Origin: Fidelibacterota bacterium
GTDB taxonomy: Bacteria > Marinisomatota > Marinisomatia > SCGC-AAA003-L08 > GCA-002719095
Direction: 5' to 3'
DNA: 28,241 nt
NCBI GenBank assembly: GCA_002705575.1
Contig: PAHI01000073.1
Location: 4,835-33,075 of the forward strand
Part shown: positions 9,059 through 17,105 of the stretch, one piece after another
Numbering within the stretch: position 1 is the stretch's first letter
How the letters are laid out: every line of letters begins with the position of its first letter
Notes under the pieces: generated by a model
What the model saw: only the letters and a program-made list of their open reading frames with translations
The model's database searches: none
What the model was told of the DNA's origin: nothing
Program-made: the position numbers and the translations under genes

Positions 9059-11039
9059 ATATTTGATAAATATAATTCTTTTTTCATTTGTATATACACA
9101 TACTGAATACGACACGTATTCTATTAAAATTAAGGATAGATCAGAGCTAAGCTATTTAATAGAATTGGGTGTTATAATTGATCATCATCATGATGATACT
9201 CAAATTAATATTTTAGCAAAAAAAGAACATATTAATATTCTTAAGAGGAATAATTACGATGTTGCTAAAATTCCCAATAAAGCAAAGCAATATTATTTAG
9301 AGCTTTACAATCAAACACGTAATTCATCTAACCCTTTGAGAGGATATCACAACTATGAAGAGCTGACAGATTTTTTAACACAAATAAATAGCACATATCC
9401 ATCAATTACTAAGCTTGAGAGTATAGGTCGAAGCGTACAAGGAAGAGAGTTGTGGGTTTTAAAGATATCTGATAATGTAGACATAGATGAGTTAGAGCCT
9501 GAATTTAAATATGTTGCGAATATGCATGGAGATGAAACGGTTGGAAGAGAGCTCTCAATATATTTAATTGACTGGCTGTGTTTAAACTATCAAATTGATC
9601 AAAGAGCAACAAATTTAATTAATAATACAGAAATTTATATTATGCCATCTATGAATCCAGATGGCTTTGAATTAGGGCAACGAAATAATGCGAATGATGT
9701 TGACTTAAACAGGAATTTCCCTGATCAATTCAGCGACCCAGTTAATGTTGTTGATAACAGAGAGCCAGAAACAAGAGCTGTAATGGATTGGTCGAAGAAT
9801 CGTAATTTTGTATTGTCTGCTAATATGCATACAGGAGCCTTAGTTGTTAATTATCCATTTGATGGGCCTAATTCTGGCCAGTATTCTGCTTGCCCAGATG
9901 ATGAACTTTTTGTCGATCTTGCTTTAACATATTCAGAAAATCACAGTAATATGTATTATGATAGTCCTTTTAGCGAGGGGATCACAAACGGTGCTGAGTG
10001 GTATGCCTTATATGGTGGTATGCAAGATTGGAATTATGTTTGGGAAAAAAATATGGAGATTACATTAGAGCAATGTGAAATAAAATGGCCACCAGAAAAT
10101 CAATTAGATCAACTATGGGAAGAAAATAAAGAATCAATGATTAAATATATTGAAAGAATTCATGGAAGTAGTCTTAAGGGTGTAATTACAGATAATATGG
10201 GAGAACCAATCAAAGCTCAGATTAACATAGAGAGTATAAATTATTCAATAGATAGTTCCAATCAAGGTGATTATTATAGGTTGTTATCTCCTGGAAGTTA
10301 TTCAGTTGTATTTAGTTCTATAGGTTATGAAAGCCAACAATATTATGTAGATATTATTGATGATGAGCCTTTTATCATTAATGTTGAGTTACAGTCATAT
10401 AGCAATTTAAGTGATTCTAATATAGAAAACTTTGAATCAGGTGGGTTTGATCAAAATTTATGGCAATTTGAAGGTGATAATGGTTGGCAGATTAGTACCT
10501 TTTCTGCGGAAGGAGAATATAGTGCAAAATCAGGAGATATTGTTGACAATCAAACATCTGTTATGACAATTAATATCTATGCGAATGAATCTGAGGAAAT
10601 TTCTTTTTATAAAAAAATATCTTGTGAAAATATTGGACAATCTTCTGGAAATTATTATGATTATCTTGCCTTTTACATTGATGAAATTGAACAAGATAAA
10701 TGGGCGGGTGATTTAGATTGGTCATTTTCATCTTACTTTATAGAAGAGGGCCCGCATACCCTAAAATGGGTATATAATAAAGATCAGGATATCTCATCTG
10801 GTTATGATTCAGTATGGATTGATTTTATAGTAATGCCAGGTATTAATAACAATAATGAGGCTTGCGATATTAACCAAGATGGGTCTATAAATGTTGCTGA
10901 TATAATTATTTTAGTTAATTATATTTTAGAAATAAATAATCCTGATTCTAATCAGTTTGATTGTTCTGATATCAATCAAGATGGAAGCTTAAATATTCAG
11001 GATATTATACTTTTAGTTAACAGTATATTGGGAATTTAG
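9051..11039 (+). CDS. Secreted M14 zinc carboxypeptidase with dockerin tail
   Basis: 662 aa. A signal peptide spans residues ~1-17, followed by a prosegment. The catalytic domain (~95-370) has the zinc ligands His159 and Glu162 (MHGDET) and His260 (ANMHTG), and the likely catalytic Glu340 (ITLEQCE). This resembles the N/E/D subfamily of metallocarboxypeptidases. It is followed by a carboxypeptidase regulatory-like beta domain (~373-450, VITDNMGEPIKAQI), a jelly-roll/MAM-like domain (~460-600), and two dockerin-type loops at the very end (~604-662: DINQDGSINVADIIILVNYI and a second DINQDGSLNIQDIILLV). The start overlaps the permease gene by 8 bp, so translation is probably coupled. It likely trims C-terminal residues from peptides outside the cell, complementing the S1 and C25 proteases in this window. 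Confidence 0.92.
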   Translation: MTKYLINIILFSFVYTHTEYDTYSIKIKDRSELSYLIELGVIIDHHHDDTQINILAKKEHINILKRNNYDVAKIPNKAKQYYLELYNQTRNSSNPLRGYHNYEELTDFLTQINSTYPSITKLESIGRSVQGRELWVLKISDNVDIDELEPEFKYVANMHGDETVGRELSIYLIDWLCLNYQIDQRATNLINNTEIYIMPSMNPDGFELGQRNNANDVDLNRNFPDQFSDPVNVVDNREPETRAVMDWSKNRNFVLSANMHTGALVVNYPFDGPNSGQYSACPDDELFVDLALTYSENHSNMYYDSPFSEGITNGAEWYALYGGMQDWNYVWEKNMEITLEQCEIKWPPENQLDQLWEENKESMIKYIERIHGSSLKGVITDNMGEPIKAQINIESINYSIDSSNQGDYYRLLSPGSYSVVFSSIGYESQQYYVDIIDDEPFIINVELQSYSNLSDSNIENFESGGFDQNLWQFEGDNGWQISTFSAEGEYSAKSGDIVDNQTSVMTINIYANESEEISFYKKISCENIGQSSGNYYDYLAFYIDEIEQDKWAGDLDWSFSSYFIEEGPHTLKWVYNKDQDISSGYDSVWIDFIVMPGINNNNEACDINQDGSINVADIIILVNYILEINNPDSNQFDCSDINQDGSLNIQDIILLVNSILGI

Positions 11040-11041
11040 TT

Positions 11042-11452
11042 ATGAATAAAAGTAATGTAACTTTAAAAGACTATTCTTTTATACATGAAGCAAGTACGCG
11101 GTGGATTGACTTAGATGCTTTTCAGCATATTAATAATGCTGTTTTTTTATCATATTTTGAAGATGCAAGAGTTGTTTTGTTAAAAAGATGGGGACTTACA
11201 CCTAATGGTAAATCAGTAATTGTTGCATCTGCAAAAGTTAACTATTATAAACAGCTTCTTCATCCAAGTAGTTTTATTATTGGTCAGAAAGTATCAAGGT
11301 TGGGGAGCACTAGTTTTGACCTTCAATCAACTATGTTTAGTAAAGATTCTGAAGTAATTAGTGATGCATTGATTACCAGTGTTTGTTTTGATTTTGATAA
11401 GCAAGAAAAACAAACTGTTTATGAAAAAATTAAAAATGATTATCTTAAATAA
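11042..11452 (+). CDS. Hotdog-fold acyl-CoA thioesterase (YbgC/FadM-like)
   Basis: 136-aa single-domain thioesterase of the 4HBT family. The signature WIDLDAFQHINNAVFLSYFE carries the catalytic Asp25 and the D-x3-H-x-N pattern typical of bacterial acyl-CoA thioesterases. It begins 2 bp after the carboxypeptidase stop, so it belongs to the same transcript even though the function looks unrelated. Substrate chain length cannot be told. Confidence 0.9.
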   Translation: MNKSNVTLKDYSFIHEASTRWIDLDAFQHINNAVFLSYFEDARVVLLKRWGLTPNGKSVIVASAKVNYYKQLLHPSSFIIGQKVSRLGSTSFDLQSTMFSKDSEVISDALITSVCFDFDKQEKQTVYEKIKNDYLK

Positions 11453-11567
11453 AAGGTAGCTTTTTTGGAATTTATTTTACCTATTGATATAATGGTTTTT
11501 TTTAAAGGTTTTTCTTACTTTTAGGTTATTTTTTTAGCCATTATTGATTTAAAAAATAATTAGATGC

Positions 11568-13547
11568 TCAATAATTAGTTATATTTTGGATAGTTTTAAA
11601 AATCTCACTTTTTGTCCAAAATATTTCTTGCTCAAGTTTATCGTTAAATGGCGTTGGAATATCTAAAGAGCCTAATCTGTGAACAGGAGCATCTAGATAC
11701 TCAAATAAATCTTGATTAATAGTTGCAGATAGTTCAGCCCCCACTCCTCCAGTTATATTTGCTTCATGAACAATTAAAACTCTTGATGTTTTTTTGATAG
11801 AGTTGTATACTGTTTCTTTATCCCAAGGAGACAATGTTATTAAGTCTATTAATTCAATAGAAATATTTTCTTTATCTAATTTCTGAAACAATTCTTTTAC
11901 CCAAACAACCCCTAAACCATATGTTATAACTGTTAAGTCATTTCCTTTTTTTACAATATTTGCTTTACCTATTTCTAATGTGTATAAATCTTTAGGGATA
12001 CTTTCTTTTTGTGTTCTATATAAGTATTTGTGTTCAAAAAACAATACTGGGTTAGGGTCATTTAAAGATGAAATCAAAAGTCCCTTTGCTTCAAGCGGGG
12101 AAGACGGGTATACGATTTTAAGGCCTGGTATATGCATAAATAGACTTTCTAAGTTTTGTGAATGAAAAGGGCCAGCATTTACTCCTCCACCAGAGGGCAT
12201 TCTGATTGTAACATTAACTTGTTGATTCCATCTGTAATGAGTTTTGGCTAAATTATTAATAACTTGATTTATTCCACAGCTTATAAAATCTGCAAACTGC
12301 ATTTCAATAACTGGTTTGAAATCTTCTAAAGAAAGTCCTAGGCATGATCCAATAGCCGCGGATTCGGTGATAGGAGTGTTTCGAACTCTTTCTTTTCCGA
12401 AGGCTTCTAAAAATCCTTCTGTAACCTTAAATACACCACCATACTCAGCGATGTCTTGTCCCATAATGATAATTTTACTATCTTTTTCCATAGATTGATA
12501 CAAAGCTTCTTTAATTGCATCTATAAATCTGAGTTCGTGAAATTTGTTTTTATGATTTATGGAAGTATAATTAGACGGAGCATAAACATCATGTAATTCT
12601 TCAGTCTTTGAACTTATAGGTAAATTTGCTGAAAGGGCATTTTGAATACTTATGTCTATCTTGTTTTTTATTTCTTTTTCAATTAACTCTAATTCCTTTT
12701 TTTGTAATATTTTTTGATTCAATACTTTAGCTTTAATTTTTTCTATAGGGTCTCTTTTTATCCATTTTTCTATAAGTTTCTTTGGAACATATTTAATTCC
12801 AGATGCTTCTTCATGACCCTTAATTCTAAAAGTTTTTGCCTCTATAATTAAAGGTTGATTATCCTTTCTGATTATATTTGCTTGCTCATTTATAGTTTTA
12901 TAAACCTCTTCGATATTATTTCCATCGATAGTGAGTCCTTTAATACCATAACCAATAGCTCTATCAGATAAGTTTTTACATGCATATTGTTCAGATACAG
13001 GCGTAGATAAACCATATGCATTATTTTCAATTAAAAAAATAACAGGAAGCTTCCATACAGCAGCTAAATTTATAGCTTCATGAAAATCACCCTCGCTAGT
13101 TGCACCATCACCTACAAATGCAAGGGCTACTCTGTTTTGTTTTTTTAATTTATATGAAAGGGCTGTACCACATGACACTGGAAGCATTGCAGCTAAATGA
13201 GAAATCATGCCAATAATATGGTACTCTGGTGCACCAAAATGAAATGTACGATCTCTTCCTTTTGTAAATCCTGTAACTTTACCAAGCAGCTGTCCAAACA
13301 AATTGTCTAGATTGACATTTCTTGAAGTAAACACTCCTAAATTACGATGCATAGTAAATATTGTATCATTTGATTTAAGAGCAAGTGTAGCACCTACGCT
13401 AATAGCTTCTTGACCTATTCCAGAAAACCATTTGCTTATTTTCCCTTGTCTTAATAAACGAATCATTCTTTCCTCAATTATTCTTGGCACCAAAATTGAT
13501 TTATATAATTTTTTAATTAATAATTGATTTTGATTTAATCTACTCAT
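11568..13547 (-). CDS. 2-oxoacid dehydrogenase E1, fused alpha and beta subunits
   Basis: 659-aa thiamine-diphosphate enzyme that decarboxylates a 2-oxoacid and passes the acyl group to a lipoyl E2. The alpha half (1 to ~320) has the TPP motif starting GDG at 146-148 and ending ENN at 174-176, and the phosphorylation-loop region reads KGHEEASG. The beta half (~338-659) has GQDIAEYGGVFKVTEG, TESAAIGSCLGLS and EMQFADF. Separate subunits are the commoner form. Fusions of this kind occur in Bacteroidetes and related groups. Whether the substrate is pyruvate or a branched-chain oxoacid is not decidable. No E2 or E3 gene lies nearby. The start overlaps the end of the DUF454 gene by 8 bp. The stop codon is TGA, which supports standard use of that codon here. 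Confidence 0.93.
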   Translation of the reverse strand: MSRLNQNQLLIKKLYKSILVPRIIEERMIRLLRQGKISKWFSGIGQEAISVGATLALKSNDTIFTMHRNLGVFTSRNVNLDNLFGQLLGKVTGFTKGRDRTFHFGAPEYHIIGMISHLAAMLPVSCGTALSYKLKKQNRVALAFVGDGATSEGDFHEAINLAAVWKLPVIFLIENNAYGLSTPVSEQYACKNLSDRAIGYGIKGLTIDGNNIEEVYKTINEQANIIRKDNQPLIIEAKTFRIKGHEEASGIKYVPKKLIEKWIKRDPIEKIKAKVLNQKILQKKELELIEKEIKNKIDISIQNALSANLPISSKTEELHDVYAPSNYTSINHKNKFHELRFIDAIKEALYQSMEKDSKIIIMGQDIAEYGGVFKVTEGFLEAFGKERVRNTPITESAAIGSCLGLSLEDFKPVIEMQFADFISCGINQVINNLAKTHYRWNQQVNVTIRMPSGGGVNAGPFHSQNLESLFMHIPGLKIVYPSSPLEAKGLLISSLNDPNPVLFFEHKYLYRTQKESIPKDLYTLEIGKANIVKKGNDLTVITYGLGVVWVKELFQKLDKENISIELIDLITLSPWDKETVYNSIKKTSRVLIVHEANITGGVGAELSATINQDLFEYLDAPVHRLGSLDIPTPFNDKLEQEIFWTKSEIFKTIQNITNY

Positions 13548-13917
13548 TTTTCAAATCACTTTTTGCTTTAAGGATAATTAAAGAACTGACCAAAGCAATA
13601 ATAAAAACTAACAGTCTATAAATTAAAAGATTATGTTTTAGAACATAAAAAATTGAAAAAGCGCTGCAACTCCATACAAAGGTTAATATTATCTTTTTAA
13701 AGCGATAAGGTATAACATTGTGTTCAATGTAATTTTTTACATAGTCTCCGTAATTTTTATTGTTTATTATTTTATTGTAGTATTTAGGATTAGAGGTAGC
13801 AAAGCAGTAAGCAGAAATAATTAAAAAGAATACACCCGGTAATACTGGTAAGTAAATTCCTGCAATACCAAGGCCCATAAAAATGAAGCCCAGAAACATA
13901 AAAAGATAATTTTTCAT
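13540..13917 (-). CDS. DUF454 (YbaN-like) small inner-membrane protein
   Basis: 125 aa with three to four predicted membrane segments. The N-terminus matches the DUF454 pattern: FLGFIFMGLGIAGIYLPVLP, then FFLIISAYCFATSNPKYY and a basic stretch with NYGDYVKNY. The function of the family is not established. It is first in a two-gene transcript with the fused E1, overlapping by 8 bp. Confidence 0.85.
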   Translation of the reverse strand: MKNYLFMFLGFIFMGLGIAGIYLPVLPGVFFLIISAYCFATSNPKYYNKIINNKNYGDYVKNYIEHNVIPYRFKKIILTFVWSCSAFSIFYVLKHNLLIYRLLVFIIALVSSLIILKAKSDLKNE

Positions 13918-13964
13918 ATTATAAATTAATCTATTTAATCTGAAAATTTGAAAATTATTATTCC

Positions 13965-13979
13965 TAAAGTAGCACTTTA
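13965..13979. repeat. Palindrome TAAAGT-AGC-ACTTTA (copy 1)
   Basis: Perfect 6-bp arms around a 3-base centre. The same arms occur at 14106-14120. It is a possible dimer-binding operator between the divergent DUF454 and small-protein genes. Confidence 0.5.
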
Positions 13980-14059
13980 ATTATTGTTAATTAAACATTA
14001 AAATAGTGTATAAAAATCTATTTTGTGTCATTTTTTCACATTTTATTTAATAAAAAATT

Positions 14060-14071
14060 ACTATATATTGT
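14060..14071 (+). repeat. Direct repeat ACTATATATTGT (copy 1)
   Basis: Identical 12-mer to 14090-14101, offset by 30 bp (about three helical turns). It could be a duplicated -10-type element or protein site. Confidence 0.5.
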
Positions 14072-14089
14072 AGCCCCTTTAAAAAAAAC

Positions 14090-14101
14090 ACTATATATTG
14101 T
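14090..14101 (+). repeat. Direct repeat ACTATATATTGT (copy 2)
   Basis: Second identical 12-mer, preceded by a run of eight A. If it acts as a promoter, the transcript leader would be roughly 150 nt. Confidence 0.5.
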
Positions 14102-14105
14102 TAGT

Positions 14106-14120
14106 TAAAGTAATACTTTA
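14106..14120. repeat. Palindrome TAAAGT-AAT-ACTTTA (copy 2)
   Basis: Same 6-bp arms and 3-base spacing as 13965-13979. The centres lie 141 bp apart. Confidence 0.5.
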
Positions 14121-14164
14121 AAAAAAAATCTTGGATTGAATAGATTGAAATACATAAGTTAGCC

Positions 14165-14192
14165 CCGGAAAGTCAAATAATTGATTTTTCGG
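14165..14192 (+). promoter_or_regulatory. 12-bp leader hairpin upstream of the small membrane proteins
   Basis: CCGGAAAGTCAA, loop ATAA, TTGATTTTTCGG: twelve continuous pairs. Two of them are G-U and so form only in the + strand RNA, which suggests a structured 5' leader. No T run follows, so it is not a normal terminator. A second smaller hairpin (TCTGAT, six-base loop, ATCAGA) is at 14215-14232. Confidence 0.5.
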
Positions 14193-14261
14193 TATATTAA
14201 AGTTGTTTAAAAATTCTGATTATTATATCAGACTAATTAAAAATAAGTAAGGAGAAAAACA

Positions 14262-14471
14262 ATGAAAGATGCTTTAAACAATGTAAACGGATGGGTAACA
14301 GGTTTAGTTACTATCTTTAAAAGTGTTATAGTGTTCTTCGTTTTTGCAAACATACTATACAATACTAACACAGACCCAATTAGCGGTATTGTTAGTTTGG
14401 TAGATAGCTTTATTGGAGCTGGCTTAGCAGGATTGCTTGCTCTGATTGTGTTTGCTTCATTTAGTAAATAA
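14262..14471 (+). CDS. Small hydrophobic two-helix membrane protein, paralogue A
   Basis: 69 aa, family not recognised. It has a short amphipathic start (MKDALNNVNGWVTGL), a first hydrophobic helix (~14-34), a short polar turn with NTNTDP, and a second helix rich in Gly/Ala/Leu (GAGLAGLLALIVFA) ending in a Lys. A strong AAGGAG ribosome site precedes the ATG. It resembles the next gene in length, in the opening MK..L.....W..GL pattern and in the shared GLAGLLA block, so the two are probably ancient duplicates. The strong leader and terminator imply high expression. It could form a membrane oligomer or pore, but there is no direct evidence of function. Confidence 0.75.
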   Translation: MKDALNNVNGWVTGLVTIFKSVIVFFVFANILYNTNTDPISGIVSLVDSFIGAGLAGLLALIVFASFSK

Positions 14472-14486
14472 GTAAGCCTTTAATAT

Positions 14487-14521
14487 GCGTGCGATGAGCG
14501 TATTAATATCTTATCGCACGC
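14487..14521 (+). other. GC-rich intercistronic hairpin
   Basis: GCGTGCGATGAG pairs with CTTATCGCACGC over 12 positions with one G-U and an 11-base loop. It is markedly GC-richer than its surroundings and has no following T run. It may be an RNA processing or stability element, or a partial attenuator, between the two small genes. Confidence 0.55.
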
Positions 14522-14549
14522 TAATAAATCAATTATATAGGAGATTTCA

Positions 14550-14765
14550 ATGAAACAAGGTTTACAAACAATAAAAAATTGGCTTGATGGCTTAACAGGT
14601 GTTTTAACTGGACTGTTAGTTTTAGGGCTATTGGTTGGAATAATCTGGGAAGATTATTTTGGGACTCTTGGCAACTTGGCTAGGTTTTTAGAATCAGTTG
14701 GAGATAAAGGCTTGGCAGGATTACTGGCAATTGTTCTAGTTATGATGTGGTATCAAAAGAAGTAA
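14550..14765 (+). CDS. Small hydrophobic two-helix membrane protein, paralogue B
   Basis: 71 aa, family not recognised. It follows paralogue A after a 78-bp gap that holds a hairpin, and has its own ribosome site (TAGGAG). The layout is an amphipathic start (MKQGLQTIKNWLDGL), a first hydrophobic helix (~14-33), an acidic/aromatic turn (WEDYFG), an amphipathic link (ARFLESVGDK), a second helix with GLAGLLAIVLV, and a basic end (QKK). Net charge and turn differ from A while the skeleton is kept, as expected for two subunits of one hetero-oligomer. That is an inference. Confidence 0.75.
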   Translation: MKQGLQTIKNWLDGLTGVLTGLLVLGLLVGIIWEDYFGTLGNLARFLESVGDKGLAGLLAIVLVMMWYQKK

Positions 14766-14790
14766 ATATTAATATAAATACATGATAATG

Positions 14791-14828
14791 AAAAAAGTCC
14801 CTTTTATTAAAGAGGGACTTTTTTTTAT
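14791..14828 (+). terminator. Strong intrinsic terminator of the small-protein operon
   Basis: AAAAAAGTCCC pairs perfectly with GGGACTTTTTT around an A+T loop and runs into a T tract. The A/T symmetry means it could also work for transcripts coming from the other strand. Confidence 0.9.
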
Positions 14829-14872
14829 TTTAGCAAGTTCTTAATGTTGGCTGTCTTCAGTCTGGTAATGAT

Positions 14873-15988
14873 CTATTTATCCTTCCACCCAATCTTTATT
14901 AAAGGCCCTAATAAACCTATAATAGTAACATAAAAAGGAAATAAAAATGAAAGTACTGCGAAAGCTCTAATAGACCAATATTGATTGAGTTTTGATATAA
15001 ATATGAATGATATTAAAAAATCAGCAGCAATTTTAAAAAAAATTGGCAATGTATATAAAAAATTTCCATAATGAAAAAAAGAAAATAATAGAACAAGAAA
15101 TAGAGTGTTTATCATATATAGAAATATTATAATAGTTTTAAACTCTAAGGTTGTTTTAATAGTAAAATAATAAAGTCCTTTTGAGGCATATCTTAATCTT
15201 TGTTTTAAAAAAGATGAAAAATTAATAGGAGCTTTTGATTCTATTAAACTTTCTGGATTTATTGAGTATTGTATTCTACCATTTGTTTTTAATGCAAATT
15301 TTTGCAACAGCAAATCATCATCTCCAGATTGGATATGCTCACTTCCAACGTAGCCATTAATAGAATTAAAGTGCTCTTTTCTAAATGCAATATTCCGACC
15401 AGTGCATGATAGAACAAGATTGTTTTCTAAAGATCCTGCATTCATTGCTTCTTGAACTAAACTTTCCATTCTAAAAATCTTGTCTAAGAAAGACTCTTTG
15501 TGAGATAGATATGATGGCCCACAAACAAAGTTAACATTGGCATCATCAAAACAAGTTACAATTGATTCTATCCACTTATTTCTAGGGATACAATCTGCAT
15601 CTGTTTGCAATATAATATCTGAAGAGGAAGCCTCAATAGCTTTAGTAAGAGCCCATTTTTTGCTACTCCATCCAATAGGTGTTTGATCAATATTGATTGA
15701 CCGTAGGTTTTTATGTGTTTTTTTGTATTGATTTAATAATTCTTCTGTTTTATCATCAGAATTATCATTAGCAATAATAATTTCATACTTATTTTTAGGA
15801 TAAGATTGATTTGTTAAAGATTTAATTAGTTTTGGTAAATTATATTCTTCGTTTTTTGCTGATATAATTATAGAAACGTTATGATTATAAGTAACATTTT
15901 TTAATCTTTTTGAATAATAAATTGCATTGGAATACCAAAATAAAATTCCAAAATATATAAAAAATATACTTGTTGTTATTAAAAACAT
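14873..15988 (-). CDS. Membrane-anchored family 2 glycosyltransferase
   Basis: 371 aa. One N-terminal membrane segment (~3-20) precedes a GT-A catalytic domain: SIIISAKNEE (39-48), YEIIIANDNSDD (68-79), the metal/nucleotide-sugar DxD in QTDADC (128-133), a later GDDDLLLQ acceptor motif, and QRLRYASKG in place of the usual QxxRW. Three or so hydrophobic segments close the C-terminus. It probably adds sugars to a lipid or surface polysaccharide at the inner membrane. It sits 2 bp after a second glycosyltransferase of the same family and size, so the pair probably works on one product. Donor and acceptor unknown. Confidence 0.88.
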   Translation of the reverse strand: MFLITTSIFFIYFGILFWYSNAIYYSKRLKNVTYNHNVSIIISAKNEEYNLPKLIKSLTNQSYPKNKYEIIIANDNSDDKTEELLNQYKKTHKNLRSINIDQTPIGWSSKKWALTKAIEASSSDIILQTDADCIPRNKWIESIVTCFDDANVNFVCGPSYLSHKESFLDKIFRMESLVQEAMNAGSLENNLVLSCTGRNIAFRKEHFNSINGYVGSEHIQSGDDDLLLQKFALKTNGRIQYSINPESLIESKAPINFSSFLKQRLRYASKGLYYFTIKTTLEFKTIIIFLYMINTLFLVLLFSFFHYGNFLYTLPIFFKIAADFLISFIFISKLNQYWSIRAFAVLSFLFPFYVTIIGLLGPLIKIGWKDK

Positions 15989-15990
15989 AC

Positions 15991-17103
15991 TTATTGCTTC
16001 CTATTTTTCCATTGTATTAATGGCACAAAAAAACTTGCTATGCACATAATACATATGTATGGTATATGTATTATGAACCAATAAATAAAATCAAAAATAG
16101 AAATTTTTTCAAATGTGTGTATTCTTCCTGAATAACAAAAAGTATACTCAGCTATAAATTTAAGTATAATAACTAATATTAGTTGCTGATAGTAATTAAA
16201 ATAAAATAATAAAAATATTAACAAATTAGATAAAACTGCAGATAGCATAATTTGATAAAAAATATAATTATATTTCCACATAATGCGACCATCACCAGCC
16301 CATCTCATTTTTTGTAAAAGCAAGTTTTTCCATTTTATTTCAGGCCTACAAAAAACATAGGATTTGATATTATTACAAAACACTACATTTGCTTTTTTAC
16401 GAACACACAATTGTAAAAAAATAGAATCGTCACCCATCAATAAATTTGATATTTTTGTATATCCACCTACTTTTTTAAAAAGTTGTTTTTTAAATGCTTG
16501 ATTTTGACCTGAAGAGGCCAATGGAAATCCAATGTTGGTAAATGCTATTACAGAAAAAAACATCATTAAAAAATCAATTCTTTGGAATAGGTTTGCCGTT
16601 CCGTGGTGGTGTTCCGCTCTTGAAAACCCAATAACATAGTCAACCTTTTCATTAAAGCAGGAAGCCATTGTCGATATCCAGGAATTTCCAATGACACAAT
16701 CAACATCTGTAAATAACAATATGTCATTTTTAGATTTTTTTATTCCTGCATCCAAAGCTTTCTTTTTAAATCTAAGCTTTCGGTCTCCTTCATCTGAGCA
16801 AGAATAAACAATTCGCTCATCTTTTTTTTGATAATCTTTGATAATATTTTTTGTGTTATCTTCTGATTGATCATCAACAATAATAATTTCAAAGTGACCT
16901 TTGTAGTCTTGACTTAATAAACTTTGAATTAGCCTTGGCAGTGATTTTTCTCCATTACGTACTGCAATAATAATAGATACAGGGCAGGTTGTAGGTTGAT
17001 AAATTTTAAAAGGTGAATATGAAAAAAGAGAAAAAATATTTATTAATAAATATAAAATATAAATTCCAAAATTTAGAAAAAATAAAATTAGAATATATTC
17101 CAT
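15991..17103 (-). CDS. Membrane-anchored family 2 glycosyltransferase
   Basis: 370 aa with the same layout as its neighbour: an N-terminal membrane helix (~3-28), a GT-A domain with SIIIAVRNGEKSLPRLI, FEIIIVDDQSEDNT, DxD at 133-135 (FTDVDC), MGDDSIFLQ and a canonical QKMRW motif, then C-terminal membrane segments. It starts 2 bp after the cystathionine-synthase-like gene and ends 2 bp before the second glycosyltransferase. The intact QxxRW suggests a processive or lipid-linked transferase similar to those making glycolipids or exopolysaccharide. Substrate unknown. Confidence 0.88.
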   Translation of the reverse strand: MEYILILFFLNFGIYILYLLINIFSLFSYSPFKIYQPTTCPVSIIIAVRNGEKSLPRLIQSLLSQDYKGHFEIIIVDDQSEDNTKNIIKDYQKKDERIVYSCSDEGDRKLRFKKKALDAGIKKSKNDILLFTDVDCVIGNSWISTMASCFNEKVDYVIGFSRAEHHHGTANLFQRIDFLMMFFSVIAFTNIGFPLASSGQNQAFKKQLFKKVGGYTKISNLLMGDDSIFLQLCVRKKANVVFCNNIKSYVFCRPEIKWKNLLLQKMRWAGDGRIMWKYNYIFYQIMLSAVLSNLLIFLLFYFNYYQQLILVIILKFIAEYTFCYSGRIHTFEKISIFDFIYWFIIHIPYICIMCIASFFVPLIQWKNRKQ

Positions 17104-17105
17104 GG

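Larger units (their letters stand above)
13918..14261 (+). promoter_or_regulatory. Structured leader/promoter region of the twin small membrane protein operon
   Basis: This 344-bp gene-free stretch is very A+T-rich and full of symmetric signals. Two copies of a TAAAGT-N3-ACTTTA palindrome lie at 13965-13979 and 14106-14120. Two copies of ACTATATATTGT lie at 14060-14071 and 14090-14101, 30 bp apart, each preceded by an A-rich tract. TAGCCCC occurs at 14072-14078 and again at 14160-14166. Two hairpins lie close to the first gene, and AAGGAG sits just before its ATG. It also contains the promoter of the divergent DUF454 gene. Promoter and operator roles are inferred. Confidence 0.55.

Noticed and set aside
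11453..11567. Terminator between the convergent thioesterase and E1 genes
   Set aside because: The region is T-rich and has a 5-bp AATGG/CCATT pairing across a long loop, too weak to call.
14487..14521. Hairpin as an intrinsic terminator
   Set aside because: No T run follows the stem, and the second small gene lies 28 bp downstream with the real terminator after it.
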